Source: Shimia aestuarii (GTDB lineage: Bacteria > Pseudomonadota > Alphaproteobacteria > Rhodobacterales > Rhodobacteraceae). From it: a stretch of DNA of 64,000 nucleotides. The stretch spans positions 35,527 to 99,526 of the forward strand of contig NZ_JAKVRD010000013.1 in the NCBI RefSeq assembly GCF_022814865.1, in the 5' to 3' direction. This document shows, piece by piece, positions 1 to 7,865 of this stretch. The position numbers and the translations under genes are program-made. How positions within the stretch are numbered: position 1 is the first letter of the stretch; each line of letters begins with the position of its first letter. The notes below the pieces were generated by a model. It saw nothing but the letters and a program-made list of their open reading frames with translations. It had not been told where the DNA came from and searched no databases.

Positions 1-2
1 CC

Positions 3-446
3 CTCTGGGAGAAGATCAAATATGGCAAAGCCTCGCTCGTCGGCATCGTCACCGGCACCATCGCAGGCCTCGCTTCGATCACCCCGGCCTCTGGCTTTGT
101 TGGCCCGATCGAAGCGCTGATCATCGGCGCTGTGGCCGGTATCCTCTGCCAGGAAGCCGTGAACCTGATCCGCAACACGCTCGGCATTGACGACACGCTC
201 GACGTCTTCGCCGTGCATGGTGTGGGTGGCATCTTTGGCACCATCATGATCGCCGTCTTCGGCGCAGGCACCTGGGTCGCACAGCTCGGCGGCCTCGCCG
301 TGGTCGGCATCTTCACGCTCGTCGTCACTGTCGTGCTGGTGAAGCTCTGCGGCCTCATCACCCCGCTGCGTGTTGATGCCGAGACCGAGGTCAACGGCCT
401 CGACCTCACAGTGCATGGCGAACGCGCCTACGACATCGTGTCCTAG
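3..446 (+). CDS. amt: Ammonium transporter (Amt), C-terminal part
   Basis: This is the 3' end of a gene that begins before the window; the reading frame is open from base 3 to the TAG at 444-446. Amt/Mep proteins are inner-membrane channels that take up ammonium. The visible 147 residues hold the last membrane helices, including the glycine-rich run after KYGKASLVGIVTGT and the HGVGGIFGT segment, which carries one of the conserved pore histidines of the family. The short hydrophilic tail (residues after PLRVDAETEVNGLDL) matches the cytoplasmic C-terminal region that contacts GlnK in relatives. A strong terminator follows, so it ends its transcription unit. In related genomes glnK often precedes amt; that region is outside the window. 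Confidence 0.93.
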   Translation, partial: LWEKIKYGKASLVGIVTGTIAGLASITPASGFVGPIEALIIGAVAGILCQEAVNLIRNTLGIDDTLDVFAVHGVGGIFGTIMIAVFGAGTWVAQLGGLAVVGIFTLVVTVVLVKLCGLITPLRVDAETEVNGLDLTVHGERAYDIVS

Positions 447-468
447 CCACACGCTTGAACGGAACGAC

Positions 469-499
469 AAAGGGCGGGCCTCAGCGGGTCCGCCCTTTT
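469..499 (+). terminator. Rho-independent terminator after amt
   Basis: A 9-bp arm AAAGGGCGG (469-477) pairs with CCGCCCTTT (490-498), extended inside by a G-T and two C-G pairs, and the arm ends in a run of four T. It lies 22 bases after the amt stop codon. Confidence 0.85.
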
Positions 500-530
500 C
501 TATTGCCCTGCGCCCGCCGCCCCGTCAGGC

Positions 531-565
531 CGCCTTCGGCGAGAGTATTTTTCCAGAGAAGAAGA
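531..565 (-). repeat. Short dispersed post-stop element, copy A
   Basis: Read on the minus strand this begins immediately after the stop codon of the MmgE/PrpD gene with TCTTCTTCTCTGG, followed by an A-rich AAAAATACTC core and a GCCGAAGGCGG end. The same pattern, in the same orientation to the upstream gene, occurs at 3154, 21881, 28259, 55661 and 60013, and inverted at 53472. Confidence 0.7.
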
Positions 566-1858
566 TCAGGGCGCCAACGCCCGGCCAATCGCCTCCGGGC
601 TGGCCGCCGCCTCGATCAACGCCCAAAGCGCGCCCGTGCGGTCCTCACCGATGAGCGCCTCGGCCTTTGCCATAAGCCGCGCCGCACGATCCTCAAGGCG
701 CATCGGTGCGTTGAGATCATGCGCCGCCTCAAGCACCGTGCCATCCTTGAGCGTGATCCGCACCCGCGCCTCTGTCTCTGCCAGCGCCTCATCCGCAACC
801 ACGCTCACGCAATCGCGCAAGGCGCGGAGCGCAGGGTCGGCGCACATCTCGGCCGAATAGCTCGCGAGCGCCGCCGTCGACACCCCCGAAAGCGCCATCG
901 CCGCGACCATCCGGTAAGAGAACTTCGCCCCAAGCCCGGTCTCCGGAGCGGGCTGATTGCAGACCGTCATCCAGCGCGGATGGGTCGTAATCTCCACCGC
1001 CTGAACCTCCTCCGGCGCAGGCCGGTTCATGCCCCCAAGCGCCTCGAGCGTCGCATGCAGCCCGTGGCAACAGGCGTGGAACTTGTGGCTGATCCCGTCA
1101 AAAAGCCATGTCTCGCCAAGCCCGGCGAGCGCGCTGTCATTGGCCTCGCCCGCATGCGTCGGTCCAAAGCCTTGCGCGCATTCAAGCCCCTCAGGGTTCG
1201 GCACGAATCCCTTGGCGACCAACAGCACCGCCTCGACCCCGTTCGCCGCCGCAAGCCCCGCGTTATAAGGCTTTCCCATCGTCCCGAACTGCGATTTCAG
1301 CCCCGAGGCCCGCGTCGCCACAAGGCCAAGCGCCGCCGCGCTTTGGCGCGCGTCAAATCCGAAAAGCCGCGCTCCCGCCGCCGCCGCACCAAAAGCGCCC
1401 GCCGTGCCGGTCTGGTGAAATCCGGTCTGATAGTGACTCCGCCCGAGCCACACGCCAACCCGTACAGAGACCTCGATCCCGACAAGCGCAGCCTCCTGAA
1501 GCGCCGCGCCCGTCGCCCCCGCCCCTTCAGCGAGCGCCAGCGCAGCCGGCATCACCGCGACCGATGGGTGCCCGATATGGGCAAAATGCGTGTCGTCATA
1601 GTCAAGCGCATGGGACGTCGCCCCATTGACCAGCGCCGCCCCCCGCGCCGGCACCCGCTCGGCTGTGCCAAATAGCGACGCCTCGCCAAGCCCGCTTTCC
1701 TCGCAGACCATTTCACGACAAATCCGGGAAACAGGCTCCGTCGCCCCGGAAATCCCGCACGCGGCCCAGTCGAGCATCGACAGGCGCAGCATCTGCCGCG
1801 TCTCTTCCGGGGCTTCTGGGGCTTGGCTGATGAAAGCGGCAAGCGACTCGGTCAACAT
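566..1858 (-). CDS. MmgE/PrpD family protein
   Basis: A 430-residue protein of the MmgE/PrpD superfamily, which contains 2-methylcitrate dehydratase (PrpD), cis-aconitate decarboxylase and several unassigned dehydratases or hydratases. The family signature is seen near residues 75-100 (GAALVNGATSHALDYDDTH, then GHPS), followed by the helical GFHQTGTAGAFGAAAAGARL region and the AGLAAANGVEAVLLA-like segment. There is no prpC or prpB next to it, so a role in propionate breakdown is not supported by context, and the exact substrate cannot be given. It starts at an ATG at 1858 and stands alone between amt (convergent) and the Coq10-like gene, 35 bases from the latter's stop codon and probably co-transcribed with it. 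Confidence 0.85.
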   Translation of the reverse strand: MLTESLAAFISQAPEAPEETRQMLRLSMLDWAACGISGATEPVSRICREMVCEESGLGEASLFGTAERVPARGAALVNGATSHALDYDDTHFAHIGHPSVAVMPAALALAEGAGATGAALQEAALVGIEVSVRVGVWLGRSHYQTGFHQTGTAGAFGAAAAGARLFGFDARQSAAALGLVATRASGLKSQFGTMGKPYNAGLAAANGVEAVLLVAKGFVPNPEGLECAQGFGPTHAGEANDSALAGLGETWLFDGISHKFHACCHGLHATLEALGGMNRPAPEEVQAVEITTHPRWMTVCNQPAPETGLGAKFSYRMVAAMALSGVSTAALASYSAEMCADPALRALRDCVSVVADEALAETEARVRITLKDGTVLEAAHDLNAPMRLEDRAARLMAKAEALIGEDRTGALWALIEAAASPEAIGRALAP

Positions 1859-1893
1859 GGGCGTCCCTCCTGAGATCAGGAGGCCACCATAGC

Positions 1894-2346
1894 TTACGCC
1901 TGCGCGCCGTAAAGATCGGCGGCGCGTTTCTCAAAGGCGCGCACGATCCGGTGCATCGCCTCGTTAAAGACAACCCCGATCACCCCCTGCAGGATCGCGT
2001 TCTTGAACTCGAAATCGACAAAGAACGACACCTCGCAACCGCCTTCTACGTCCTTGAAATCCCATGTGGACTTGAGGAACTTGAACGGCCCGTCGAGGTA
2101 CTCCGTGTCAATGCTCATCTCCGCATCCCGCAACAACACCCGGCTCCCGAACCGCTCGCGGAAGACCTTGAAGGAAATCACCAGGTCCGCCAGCATCAGC
2201 CGCGCCTCGCCCTCCGGCGTCACAGAGCGCACCCTTGCCGCCGCGCACCAAGGAAGGAACTTCGGATAAGAGGCCACGTCTGCGACGAGGTCATACATCT
2301 GCTTTGCCGTATAAGGCAGCGTGCGGGTCTCAGAGTGGGTCGGCAT
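1894..2346 (-). CDS. Coq10/RatA-like START-domain protein
   Basis: A 150-residue SRPBCC/START-fold protein of the Coq10/RatA family. In mitochondria and alphaproteobacteria relatives bind ubiquinone and support respiration; the E. coli member was named RatA. The motif [17 protein letters not shown] near residues 15-31 and the FVDFEFKN / [16 protein letters not shown] end are typical. The open frame extends upstream to 2394, but the extra 16 residues run into the hpt promoter and do not match the family, so the ATG at 2346 is chosen. It diverges from hpt with about 70 bases between the two starts. In alphaproteobacteria this gene is often near lipA, which lies 2 kb away here. Confidence 0.87.
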   Translation of the reverse strand: MPTHSETRTLPYTAKQMYDLVADVASYPKFLPWCAAARVRSVTPEGEARLMLADLVISFKVFRERFGSRVLLRDAEMSIDTEYLDGPFKFLKSTWDFKDVEGGCEVSFFVDFEFKNAILQGVIGVVFNEAMHRIVRAFEKRAADLYGAQA

Positions 2347-2416
2347 GTCGCCCCGTTTTCGCGTGGACAGTGGGCGTCCATTTCGTATGCTCAACGCGGA
2401 AAATCAAGGGGGTGTC

Positions 2417-2956
2417 ATGCCAAAGCGTCCATATGTCATCGACCAGATGATCTCGGCCAAGTCCATCGCGGCCCGGATCGAGGAACTCTCCGACGAGATC
2501 GAGGCCGAGTTTGCCGATACCGACAAGCTCGTCGTTGTGGGCCTGTTGCGCGGGTCTTTCGTCTTCATCGCCGATCTGGTGCGCGAGCTGAACCTCGACG
2601 TCGAGGTCGACTTTCTCGAGGCGTCGTCTTACGGCAATGCCATGGAATCGAGCCGCGAGGTGCGCATCCTCAAGGATCTGCGCGGCGAGATCGAAGGGCG
2701 TGACGTGCTGGTGGTCGAGGATATCGTCGACACCGGCTTTACCCTCTCGCATGTGCTCCACATCCTCACGGCCCGCAAACCGCGCAAACTGCGCACCATC
2801 GCGCTTCTCGACAAACCCTCGCGCCGTGAAACGGATGTGAAGGCCGACTGGACCGGCTTTGAAATCCCGGATGAATTCGTGGTCGGCTATGGCATCGACT
2901 ATGCCCAGCACAACCGCAACCTGCCCTTCATCGGCAAGGTCCGCTTCACCGAATGA
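2417..2956 (+). CDS. hpt: Hypoxanthine phosphoribosyltransferase
   Basis: A 179-residue purine-salvage enzyme that makes IMP or GMP from hypoxanthine or guanine and PRPP in the cytoplasm. The PRPP-binding loop is seen as [17 protein letters not shown] (about residues 97-113) and the early GLLRGSFVF loop is also typical of type I phosphoribosyltransferases. The frame is open from 2321, but the ATG at 2417 follows an AAGGGGGT ribosome site at the right distance and gives the family's usual length. Its stop overlaps the next gene by four bases. Confidence 0.93.
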   Translation: MPKRPYVIDQMISAKSIAARIEELSDEIEAEFADTDKLVVVGLLRGSFVFIADLVRELNLDVEVDFLEASSYGNAMESSREVRILKDLRGEIEGRDVLVVEDIVDTGFTLSHVLHILTARKPRKLRTIALLDKPSRRETDVKADWTGFEIPDEFVVGYGIDYAQHNRNLPFIGKVRFTE

Positions 2957-3141
2957 GGTTCCCGACCCGCCAGCTCCTGCGCATGACGCGATGGGCGCGC
3001 AACCCGCCCTCGACGCGGCGGGTCCTCCTCTTCTTCGCGGTGCTGGCCGCCTGCCTCGCGCTATTTGCAATAGAACGTTTCATCGGCTGGCCCGATTGGC
3101 TCACCCCGAACATGACCCCCAAGGGCCGTATGTTCAAATAG
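2953..3141 (+). CDS. Small single-pass membrane protein coupled to hpt
   Basis: A 62-residue protein whose ATG overlaps the hpt stop (ATGA), which suggests translational coupling. Residues 1-22 are basic (many R), residues 23-41 form one hydrophobic helix ([20 protein letters not shown]) and the tail ends in [10 protein letters not shown], giving a predicted N-in orientation. I do not recognise a named family. The overlap and sensible topology support a real gene; its role, and whether it has anything to do with purine salvage, is unknown. Confidence 0.7.
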   Translation: MRFPTRQLLRMTRWARNPPSTRRVLLFFAVLAACLALFAIERFIGWPDWLTPNMTPKGRMFK

Positions 3142-3153
3142 CGCCGCCCCCTG

Positions 3154-3183
3154 TCTTCCTCTTGCCAGAAATATCCCGGGGGG
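3154..3183 (+). repeat. Short dispersed post-stop element, copy B
   Basis: TCTTCCTCTTGCCAGAAATA followed by TCCCGGGG, starting 13 bases after the stop codon of the small gene at 2953-3141 and in the same orientation. It belongs to the family described for copy A. Confidence 0.72.
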
Positions 3184-3268
3184 CTTGGGGGGCTGGCCCC
3201 CCAATTCAACATGAGGTTCTCGGGGGGGGGGCCAATTGAAATCGGGGGTCTGGGGGCTTGCCCCCAGC
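3178..3268. repeat. G-tract cluster in convergent intergenic region
   Basis: The convergent gap between the hpt operon and lipA holds many G runs on the plus strand: six G near 3178 and 3187, ten G at 3222-3231, then GGGGG at 3244 and 3252. Two C runs (3197-3202 and 3261-3265) can pair locally with neighbouring G runs. The arrangement can form hairpins or a G-quadruplex. Confidence 0.55.
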
Positions 3269-3279
3269 CACGCCCAACG

Positions 3280-3312
3280 CTTTCGAGGCGCAGCCCCGCT
3301 GCGCCTCGAAAG
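3280..3312. repeat. Perfect 14-bp inverted repeat after lipA
   Basis: CTTTCGAGGCGCAG (3280-3293) and its exact complement (3299-3312) flank a 5-base loop, 15 bases beyond the lipA stop on the minus strand. It probably acts as a terminator or 3' stabilising hairpin, but no T run follows it on the minus strand. Confidence 0.65.
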
Positions 3313-3326
3313 GGGCGGGAGCGCCC

Positions 3327-4301
3327 CTAGTTCTTGGAGAGTTTCGCCATCCGCGCATCGCGCAGTTTCGCGAAATCATCGCCCGCATGGTAGGAGGACC
3401 GGGTGAGCGGCGTCGCCGACACCATCAGGAACCCCTTGCCATAGGCCGCTTTCTCATAGCCTGCGAATTCTTCGGGCGTGACGAACCGATCCACCGCGTG
3501 GTGCTTCGGTGTCGGCTGAAGATACTGGCCGATGGTGAGGAAATCGATATCGGCGGCGCGCATGTCTTCCATGACCTGATGCACCGCCTGTTTGTCCTCG
3601 CCAAGCCCGACCATGATGCCCGACTTGGTGAACATCGTCGGATCAATTTCCTTCACCCGCTGCAACAGGCGCAGGGAATGGAAATACCGCGCGCCGGGGC
3701 GCACTTCCGGATAGAGGCCGGGCACGGTTTCGAGGTTGTGGTTGAACACATCCGGCTTCGCCGCCACGACCACCTCAAGCACCTCGGGCTTACAGCGGAT
3801 GAAATCCGGCGTCAGAATCTCGATCGTGGTGTCGGGGCTGCGATGGCGAATGGCGCGAATGGTCTGGGCGAAATGCTCTGCCCCGCCATCTTCGATATCG
3901 TCGCGGTCCACCGAGGTGATGACCACGTGGTTGAGGCCAAGCTTCTGCACCGCATCCGCAACGCGGCCCGGCTCGAACACGTCAAGATCTTCGGGCGGCT
4001 TGCCTGTCGCGATGTTGCAGAAGGTGCAGGCGCGGGTGCAGACCTCGCCCATGATCATCATCGTGGCGTGGCCCTGGCTCCAACATTCGCCGGCGTTCGG
4101 ACAGCCCGCCTCTTCACAGACCGTGACAAGCTTGTGCTCGCGCATGATCTTGTGGGTCTGGCGATAGCCTTCGCCCATCGGGGCTTTGACGCGGATCCAG
4201 CTTGGCTTCTTGGGCTGGGCATTGTCAGGACGGTGCGCCTTTTCGGGGTGGCGTTCCTGGGGAATCTTGAGATCACGCATGCGAGGTCTTTCTTCGCTCA
4301 T
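3327..4301 (-). CDS. lipA: Lipoyl synthase
   Basis: A 324-residue radical-SAM enzyme that inserts two sulfur atoms into the octanoyl chain on lipoyl domains of 2-oxoacid dehydrogenases and the glycine cleavage system. Both cysteine sets are visible: the auxiliary cluster set [12 protein letters not shown] and the radical-SAM set CTRACTFC. The C-terminal [10 protein letters not shown] holds the conserved RSSYHA serine ligand. The open frame runs up to 4403, but the first extra part is arginine-rich and unlike the family; the ATG at 4301 is chosen, with another ATG at 4280 as an alternative. It is transcribed alone toward a G-rich convergent region. Confidence 0.95.
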   Translation of the reverse strand: MSEERPRMRDLKIPQERHPEKAHRPDNAQPKKPSWIRVKAPMGEGYRQTHKIMREHKLVTVCEEAGCPNAGECWSQGHATMMIMGEVCTRACTFCNIATGKPPEDLDVFEPGRVADAVQKLGLNHVVITSVDRDDIEDGGAEHFAQTIRAIRHRSPDTTIEILTPDFIRCKPEVLEVVVAAKPDVFNHNLETVPGLYPEVRPGARYFHSLRLLQRVKEIDPTMFTKSGIMVGLGEDKQAVHQVMEDMRAADIDFLTIGQYLQPTPKHHAVDRFVTPEEFAGYEKAAYGKGFLMVSATPLTRSSYHAGDDFAKLRDARMAKLSKN

Positions 4302-4528
4302 TTGGTCCCGTCTAACACAGAAACGCAGCGCGCGCCCTGTCGCATTCCGGGACCCGGGTCTTCGCCCCTGACATAGCGTAAAGCGATCCGGAGCGAAAGA
4401 CACCGCGCAAAAGCGCGTCGAGGACTGGCAAAAGGCGGCGCAGCCGTTCCGACAAACACCGCCTCCATCGCTCGCTGTTGGCTCAGAACCTCAAGCGATA
4501 TCCCTTGCCGCCGCTCTTGGCCGCGCTC

Positions 4529-5638
4529 TCATCCGATCATCGGCCCCGCGCCATCCTTTTGCGATCGGTAGTGCTCACAAAGCCGAGTGAGCGCAATGCG
4601 CAGCACGATCTTGCCGGACCGGGCCGACCAGCCAAGGCGCTTTTCCGTCCGCTCAAGCCCCTCAAGGAAACAGCAACACCGAAGCGCCACATCCGCCAAT
4701 CCCTCGCCCAGATCAGCCAGCGCCGCCTCGACCCGCCCCCGCGCCAGATCCGGCAGGGCGCTCCCACGCGGGTCGCCCGGCCCCGCGTCGCCCGCAATCA
4801 GCGCGAGCCAATCCTGAGGCGTGATCCCGCCCATCTGTGCGATCTCGAAATCTTCACGAAGCCGCTCACCGGCCGCAACCTGCGCCGGGCTGAGAAAGGG
4901 GGTGCCGTCCCGGTCCCGCCGCCGCGCCAGCGCAACAAGCGGCGAATCCGCAGTCGAAAACCGCGCCCCGCCAATTGCTTCCCGCGCCTCGTCCAACCCC
5001 TCACCTAGATGCGGATTGGCAAAGCCCGCCTGGGCCTCGGCAAAACCCGTGGCACGGTTCTCCTGCGCCGCCAAAAGCCGGTTCAGCGACGCCCGCCCGG
5101 CCGCCGTGACGTGATATCGCGAGATCCGCCCCGGTTGTGGACACGCGATCCAAGCCTGAAGCGCCATTGCCTCGACAATCTCGGGATCGACCGTGGCCGT
5201 GCGCGCCGCAACCTCCGCATCCTCGCGCACCACCACCGCTTTCTCCATATCCTGCGCCACCGCGAGCACCGCCCCCGGCTCACAGAGATGGCGCAGCACC
5301 CGTCGTGCTTCACGTTCGAATTTTGGCGTGTCCGGCATTGCACCGGGTCCGGCATTGGCTTGCATGAGGGCCATCTCCTCGTCTGTGGGAAGGCGTGCCG
5401 CGGGAAGGAACAATTCCGCGAGCCGGTCGAGCACCCGATCCACCAAGGGATCGTCCCGACGCGTCTCGATCTTGCGGACCTGCCGCAAGACGGTCGACGG
5501 ATGAAGCGCCTCGCGACGCCCAAGCTCACGCAGAGACCACCCCAGAGCCGTATGCGCCAAATAGCGTTTTGCTTCGTCCGGCACCCACCCCGGCACCTTC
5601 GCTGATCCGGTCTCCATACGCATCCGTTCGAGCCCCAT
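4529..5638 (-). CDS. HTH regulator-like protein with DUF6456 domain
   Basis: A 369-residue protein. Residues about 18-60 look like a helix-turn-helix (EAKRYLAHTALGWSLRELGRR, then HPSTVLRQVRKIE) and the C-terminal half, from about GGARFSTADSPLVALARRRDRDG to the end, matches what I recall as DUF6456 of Rhodobacterales. A second winged-helix-like stretch (ISRYHVTAAGRASLNRLL) sits in the middle. It is therefore probably a DNA-binding regulator, but its targets are unknown. It diverges from a DUF6477 gene, a pairing that I recall as common in this order, across a 224-base region with a DnaA-box-like site. ATGs at 5638, 5623 and 5617 are all possible starts. Confidence 0.75.
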   Translation of the reverse strand: MGLERMRMETGSAKVPGWVPDEAKRYLAHTALGWSLRELGRREALHPSTVLRQVRKIETRRDDPLVDRVLDRLAELFLPAARLPTDEEMALMQANAGPGAMPDTPKFEREARRVLRHLCEPGAVLAVAQDMEKAVVVREDAEVAARTATVDPEIVEAMALQAWIACPQPGRISRYHVTAAGRASLNRLLAAQENRATGFAEAQAGFANPHLGEGLDEAREAIGGARFSTADSPLVALARRRDRDGTPFLSPAQVAAGERLREDFEIAQMGGITPQDWLALIAGDAGPGDPRGSALPDLARGRVEAALADLGEGLADVALRCCCFLEGLERTEKRLGWSARSGKIVLRIALTRLCEHYRSQKDGAGPMIG

Positions 5639-5661
5639 ACTGGTCAGTCATTCGCCCGTAG

Positions 5662-5670
5662 TTATCCACA
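5662..5670 (+). promoter_or_regulatory. Consensus DnaA box
   Basis: TTATCCACA is an exact match to the DnaA-box consensus, placed 24 bases upstream of the DUF6456 gene start. A second weaker copy, TTGTTCACA (5687-5695), lies 16 bases further out. Two boxes in the divergent promoter hint at DnaA control of this gene pair; a chance match to one 9-mer is possible. Confidence 0.45.
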
Positions 5671-5862
5671 GACTTTTCCCTAAAATTGTTCACAACCTAA
5701 GCGCGAACCCTTACCCAGTGGTTAACATTCGCTCGGTAGGTCCATGATTGTTTCTCATTTATGAACAATGCCGAAATCCCGCGAACGCTGTATTTCTCGA
5801 TCCGCAACACCCTCTAGGGTTGTGTCATGCAAGAGACATCACGCGACTGATGGAGATATGCG

Positions 5863-6165
5863 ATGCAAGATATCCTGACCCGACTGAACGCCCTGCGCCG
5901 TCCCCGCCTGTTGATCCGCGCCGCCCGTGCCGGGGTAGATGACTATATGCGCGCGCCACATCTCGCGCGCCTGCTGGGGTATGGCCAAAAGGCCCCGCGC
6001 AGCGGACCGGCGCTGATGCGCCTGATGGAGATGGAAGCAGAGGTCAACGCCCAGCGCACAAGCGGCGATGCCGCCTATTCGCTGGTGCGTCATGTCGATC
6101 TCTTGATCGCGATGTTGGCCGAGGCCCGCTTGCTGCGGGCCACGCGGCCGGATTTGCCGAGCTGA
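5863..6165 (+). CDS. DUF6477 family protein
   Basis: A 100-residue, arginine-rich protein starting MQDILTRLNALRRPRLLIRA. I recognise it as the small DUF6477 family found in Rhodobacterales. No catalytic motif, membrane segment or signal peptide is seen; the basic N-terminus and helical character would suit a nucleic-acid or protein-binding role. It diverges from the DUF6456 regulator and ends 6 bases before the converging MttB-family gene. Function is unknown. Confidence 0.75.
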   Translation: MQDILTRLNALRRPRLLIRAARAGVDDYMRAPHLARLLGYGQKAPRSGPALMRLMEMEAEVNAQRTSGDAAYSLVRHVDLLIAMLAEARLLRATRPDLPS

Positions 6166-6171
6166 GGCGCT

Positions 6172-7713
6172 TTACATGAAGGCGTCGGGCACCGACGCCT
6201 TTTTCTCGGCGACATAGGCGTGGAGCGCGGCCTCGACGGCCGGGTCCATCGCGGGCTTTTGGTAGGCGTCGAGAAGCTTCTTGACCCGCTCGCCCGCAAG
6301 AACCTGCGTATCGCGCGCACCTTCTTCTTCCCATGTCTCGAAGGGCTTGTAATCAAGCACTTCCGAGCGCCAGAAGGCCTCTTTGAAATTCGCCTGCGTG
6401 TGATCGCATCCAAGGTAATGGCCGCCCGGCCCCACCTCGCGGATCGCGTCCATCGCCTGCGCGTTCTCATCAGAGGCCACGCCCTGCGCCATTTTGTGCA
6501 GCGTGCCAAGCTGGTCGGCATCCATGACGAACTTTTCAAAGCTCGACACGAGCCCGCCTTCGAGCCAGCCACAGCTATGCAGCATGAAGTTCACGCCGCC
6601 CATGAGCACCGCATTATGGGTATGCGCGGTCTCGTAGGCTGCCTGTGCATCCGGCAGTTTCGAGCCGCAAAGACCACCACCCGACCGGAACGGCAGGCCA
6701 AGACGCCGCGCAAGCTGCCCAGCGCCATAGAGAATCTGGCTCGCTTCCGGGGTGCCAAAGGTCGGTGCGCCCGAGTTCATGTCAATCGAGGTCACGAAGG
6801 CCCCAAAGATCACCGGCGCGCCGGGACGGATAAGCTGGCTATAGGCCACACCTGCAAGCACCTCGGCCAGAACCTGCGTCAACGTCCCCGCAACCGAGAC
6901 CGGCGCCATGGCACCGCCCACGATAAAGGGCGAAATGATGCAGGCCTGATTGTTCTGCGCATACACTTCAAGCGCGCCCATCATCACCTCGTCAAAGGTC
7001 AGCGGCGAATTGATGTTGATGAGCGAGGTCATCACGGTGTTTTCCTGTACGAACTCTTTGCCGAACAGGATCTCGCACATCTCCACGCTATCACGCGCCC
7101 GGCTCGGGTCTGTCACAGAGCCCATGAACGGCTTGTCCGAAAGCGTCATATGCGCAAGCAGCATGTCGAGGTGGCGCTTGTTGACCGGCACATCGGTCGG
7201 TTCGCACACCGTGCCGCCCGAATGGTGAAGCCACTTGGACATATAGCCAAGTTTCACAAACTTCTCAAAGTCATCCATGGTGGCATAGCGGCGACCGCCA
7301 TCAAGGTCGCGCACAAAGGGCGGGCCATAGACCGGCGCGCAAACGAGGGTCTTGCCACCGATCTCGACATTGCGCGAAGGATTACGCGCATGCTGCACGA
7401 AGGAAGACGGCGCCGTCTTGCAAAGCTCACGCGCCATGCCACGCGGAATGCGCACGTGCTCACCATCGACATCTGCCCCGGCCTGACGCCAACGCGCCAG
7501 TGCGGTGGGATTCTCGACAAAGTTCACGCCAACCTCTTCAAGGATGGTCTCGGCGTTGTATTCGATGATCTCGATCGCTTCCTCGGTGAGGATTTCGAAC
7601 AGCGGAATATTGCGCTCGATATACTTCGCCGCCTCGATCTTCAGCGTGCCGCGTTCGGCCCGTCGTGCCGCACCGCCACCACCGCGTGCCCGTCTGCGCC
7701 CTGCTTCTGCCAT
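6172..7713 (-). CDS. Trimethylamine methyltransferase (MttB) superfamily protein, no pyrrolysine
   Basis: A 513-residue TIM-barrel methyltransferase of the MttB superfamily. True trimethylamine methyltransferases carry pyrrolysine encoded by UAG; this frame runs through without any stop, and the matching region reads RSGGGLCGSKLPDAQAAYET. It belongs with the non-pyrrolysine branch, members of which (MtgB in an anaerobe) demethylate glycine betaine and pass the methyl group to a corrinoid protein. Roseobacters have many such genes, mostly of unknown substrate. No corrinoid protein or activase gene is adjacent. The N-terminus (residues 1-22) is rich in R, G and A. The ATG at 7713 follows GGGGAG. 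Confidence 0.88.
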   Translation of the reverse strand: MAEAGRRRARGGGGAARRAERGTLKIEAAKYIERNIPLFEILTEEAIEIIEYNAETILEEVGVNFVENPTALARWRQAGADVDGEHVRIPRGMARELCKTAPSSFVQHARNPSRNVEIGGKTLVCAPVYGPPFVRDLDGGRRYATMDDFEKFVKLGYMSKWLHHSGGTVCEPTDVPVNKRHLDMLLAHMTLSDKPFMGSVTDPSRARDSVEMCEILFGKEFVQENTVMTSLININSPLTFDEVMMGALEVYAQNNQACIISPFIVGGAMAPVSVAGTLTQVLAEVLAGVAYSQLIRPGAPVIFGAFVTSIDMNSGAPTFGTPEASQILYGAGQLARRLGLPFRSGGGLCGSKLPDAQAAYETAHTHNAVLMGGVNFMLHSCGWLEGGLVSSFEKFVMDADQLGTLHKMAQGVASDENAQAMDAIREVGPGGHYLGCDHTQANFKEAFWRSEVLDYKPFETWEEEGARDTQVLAGERVKKLLDAYQKPAMDPAVEAALHAYVAEKKASVPDAFM

Positions 7714-7734
7714 ATCGCGTTCTCCCCGTGGATC

Positions 7735-7751
7735 AGAATCTTGACGATTCT
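7735..7751. promoter_or_regulatory. Palindrome with two GANTC sites upstream of the MttB-family gene
   Basis: AGAATC-TTGAC-GATTCT is a perfect 6-bp inverted repeat with a 5-base spacer, centred about 30 bases upstream of the MttB-family start. Each arm contains a GANTC sequence, the target of the alphaproteobacterial CcrM methylase. It overlaps a possible -10 sequence (TATAGA on the minus strand), so it could be an operator sensitive to methylation. Confidence 0.45.
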
Positions 7752-7865
7752 ATACCCCGCACCCGGCCTCGCCCCGCCGCAGGATAACGGCGATCAAGGG
7801 AGGAAAACGACATAAAGGCCGAGATCAGGCGCCATCACCACCATCATATCAAGGCGCAGGTGCCG

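Noticed and set aside
6400..6900. Pyrrolysine codon in the MttB-family gene
   Set aside because: The frame has no internal stop codon, so no amber suppression is needed.
7790..7865. Plus-strand gene behind GGGAGG at 7799
   Set aside because: No ATG, GTG or TTG follows at a suitable distance (it reads ATA), and the frame runs antisense into the SH3 protein gene.
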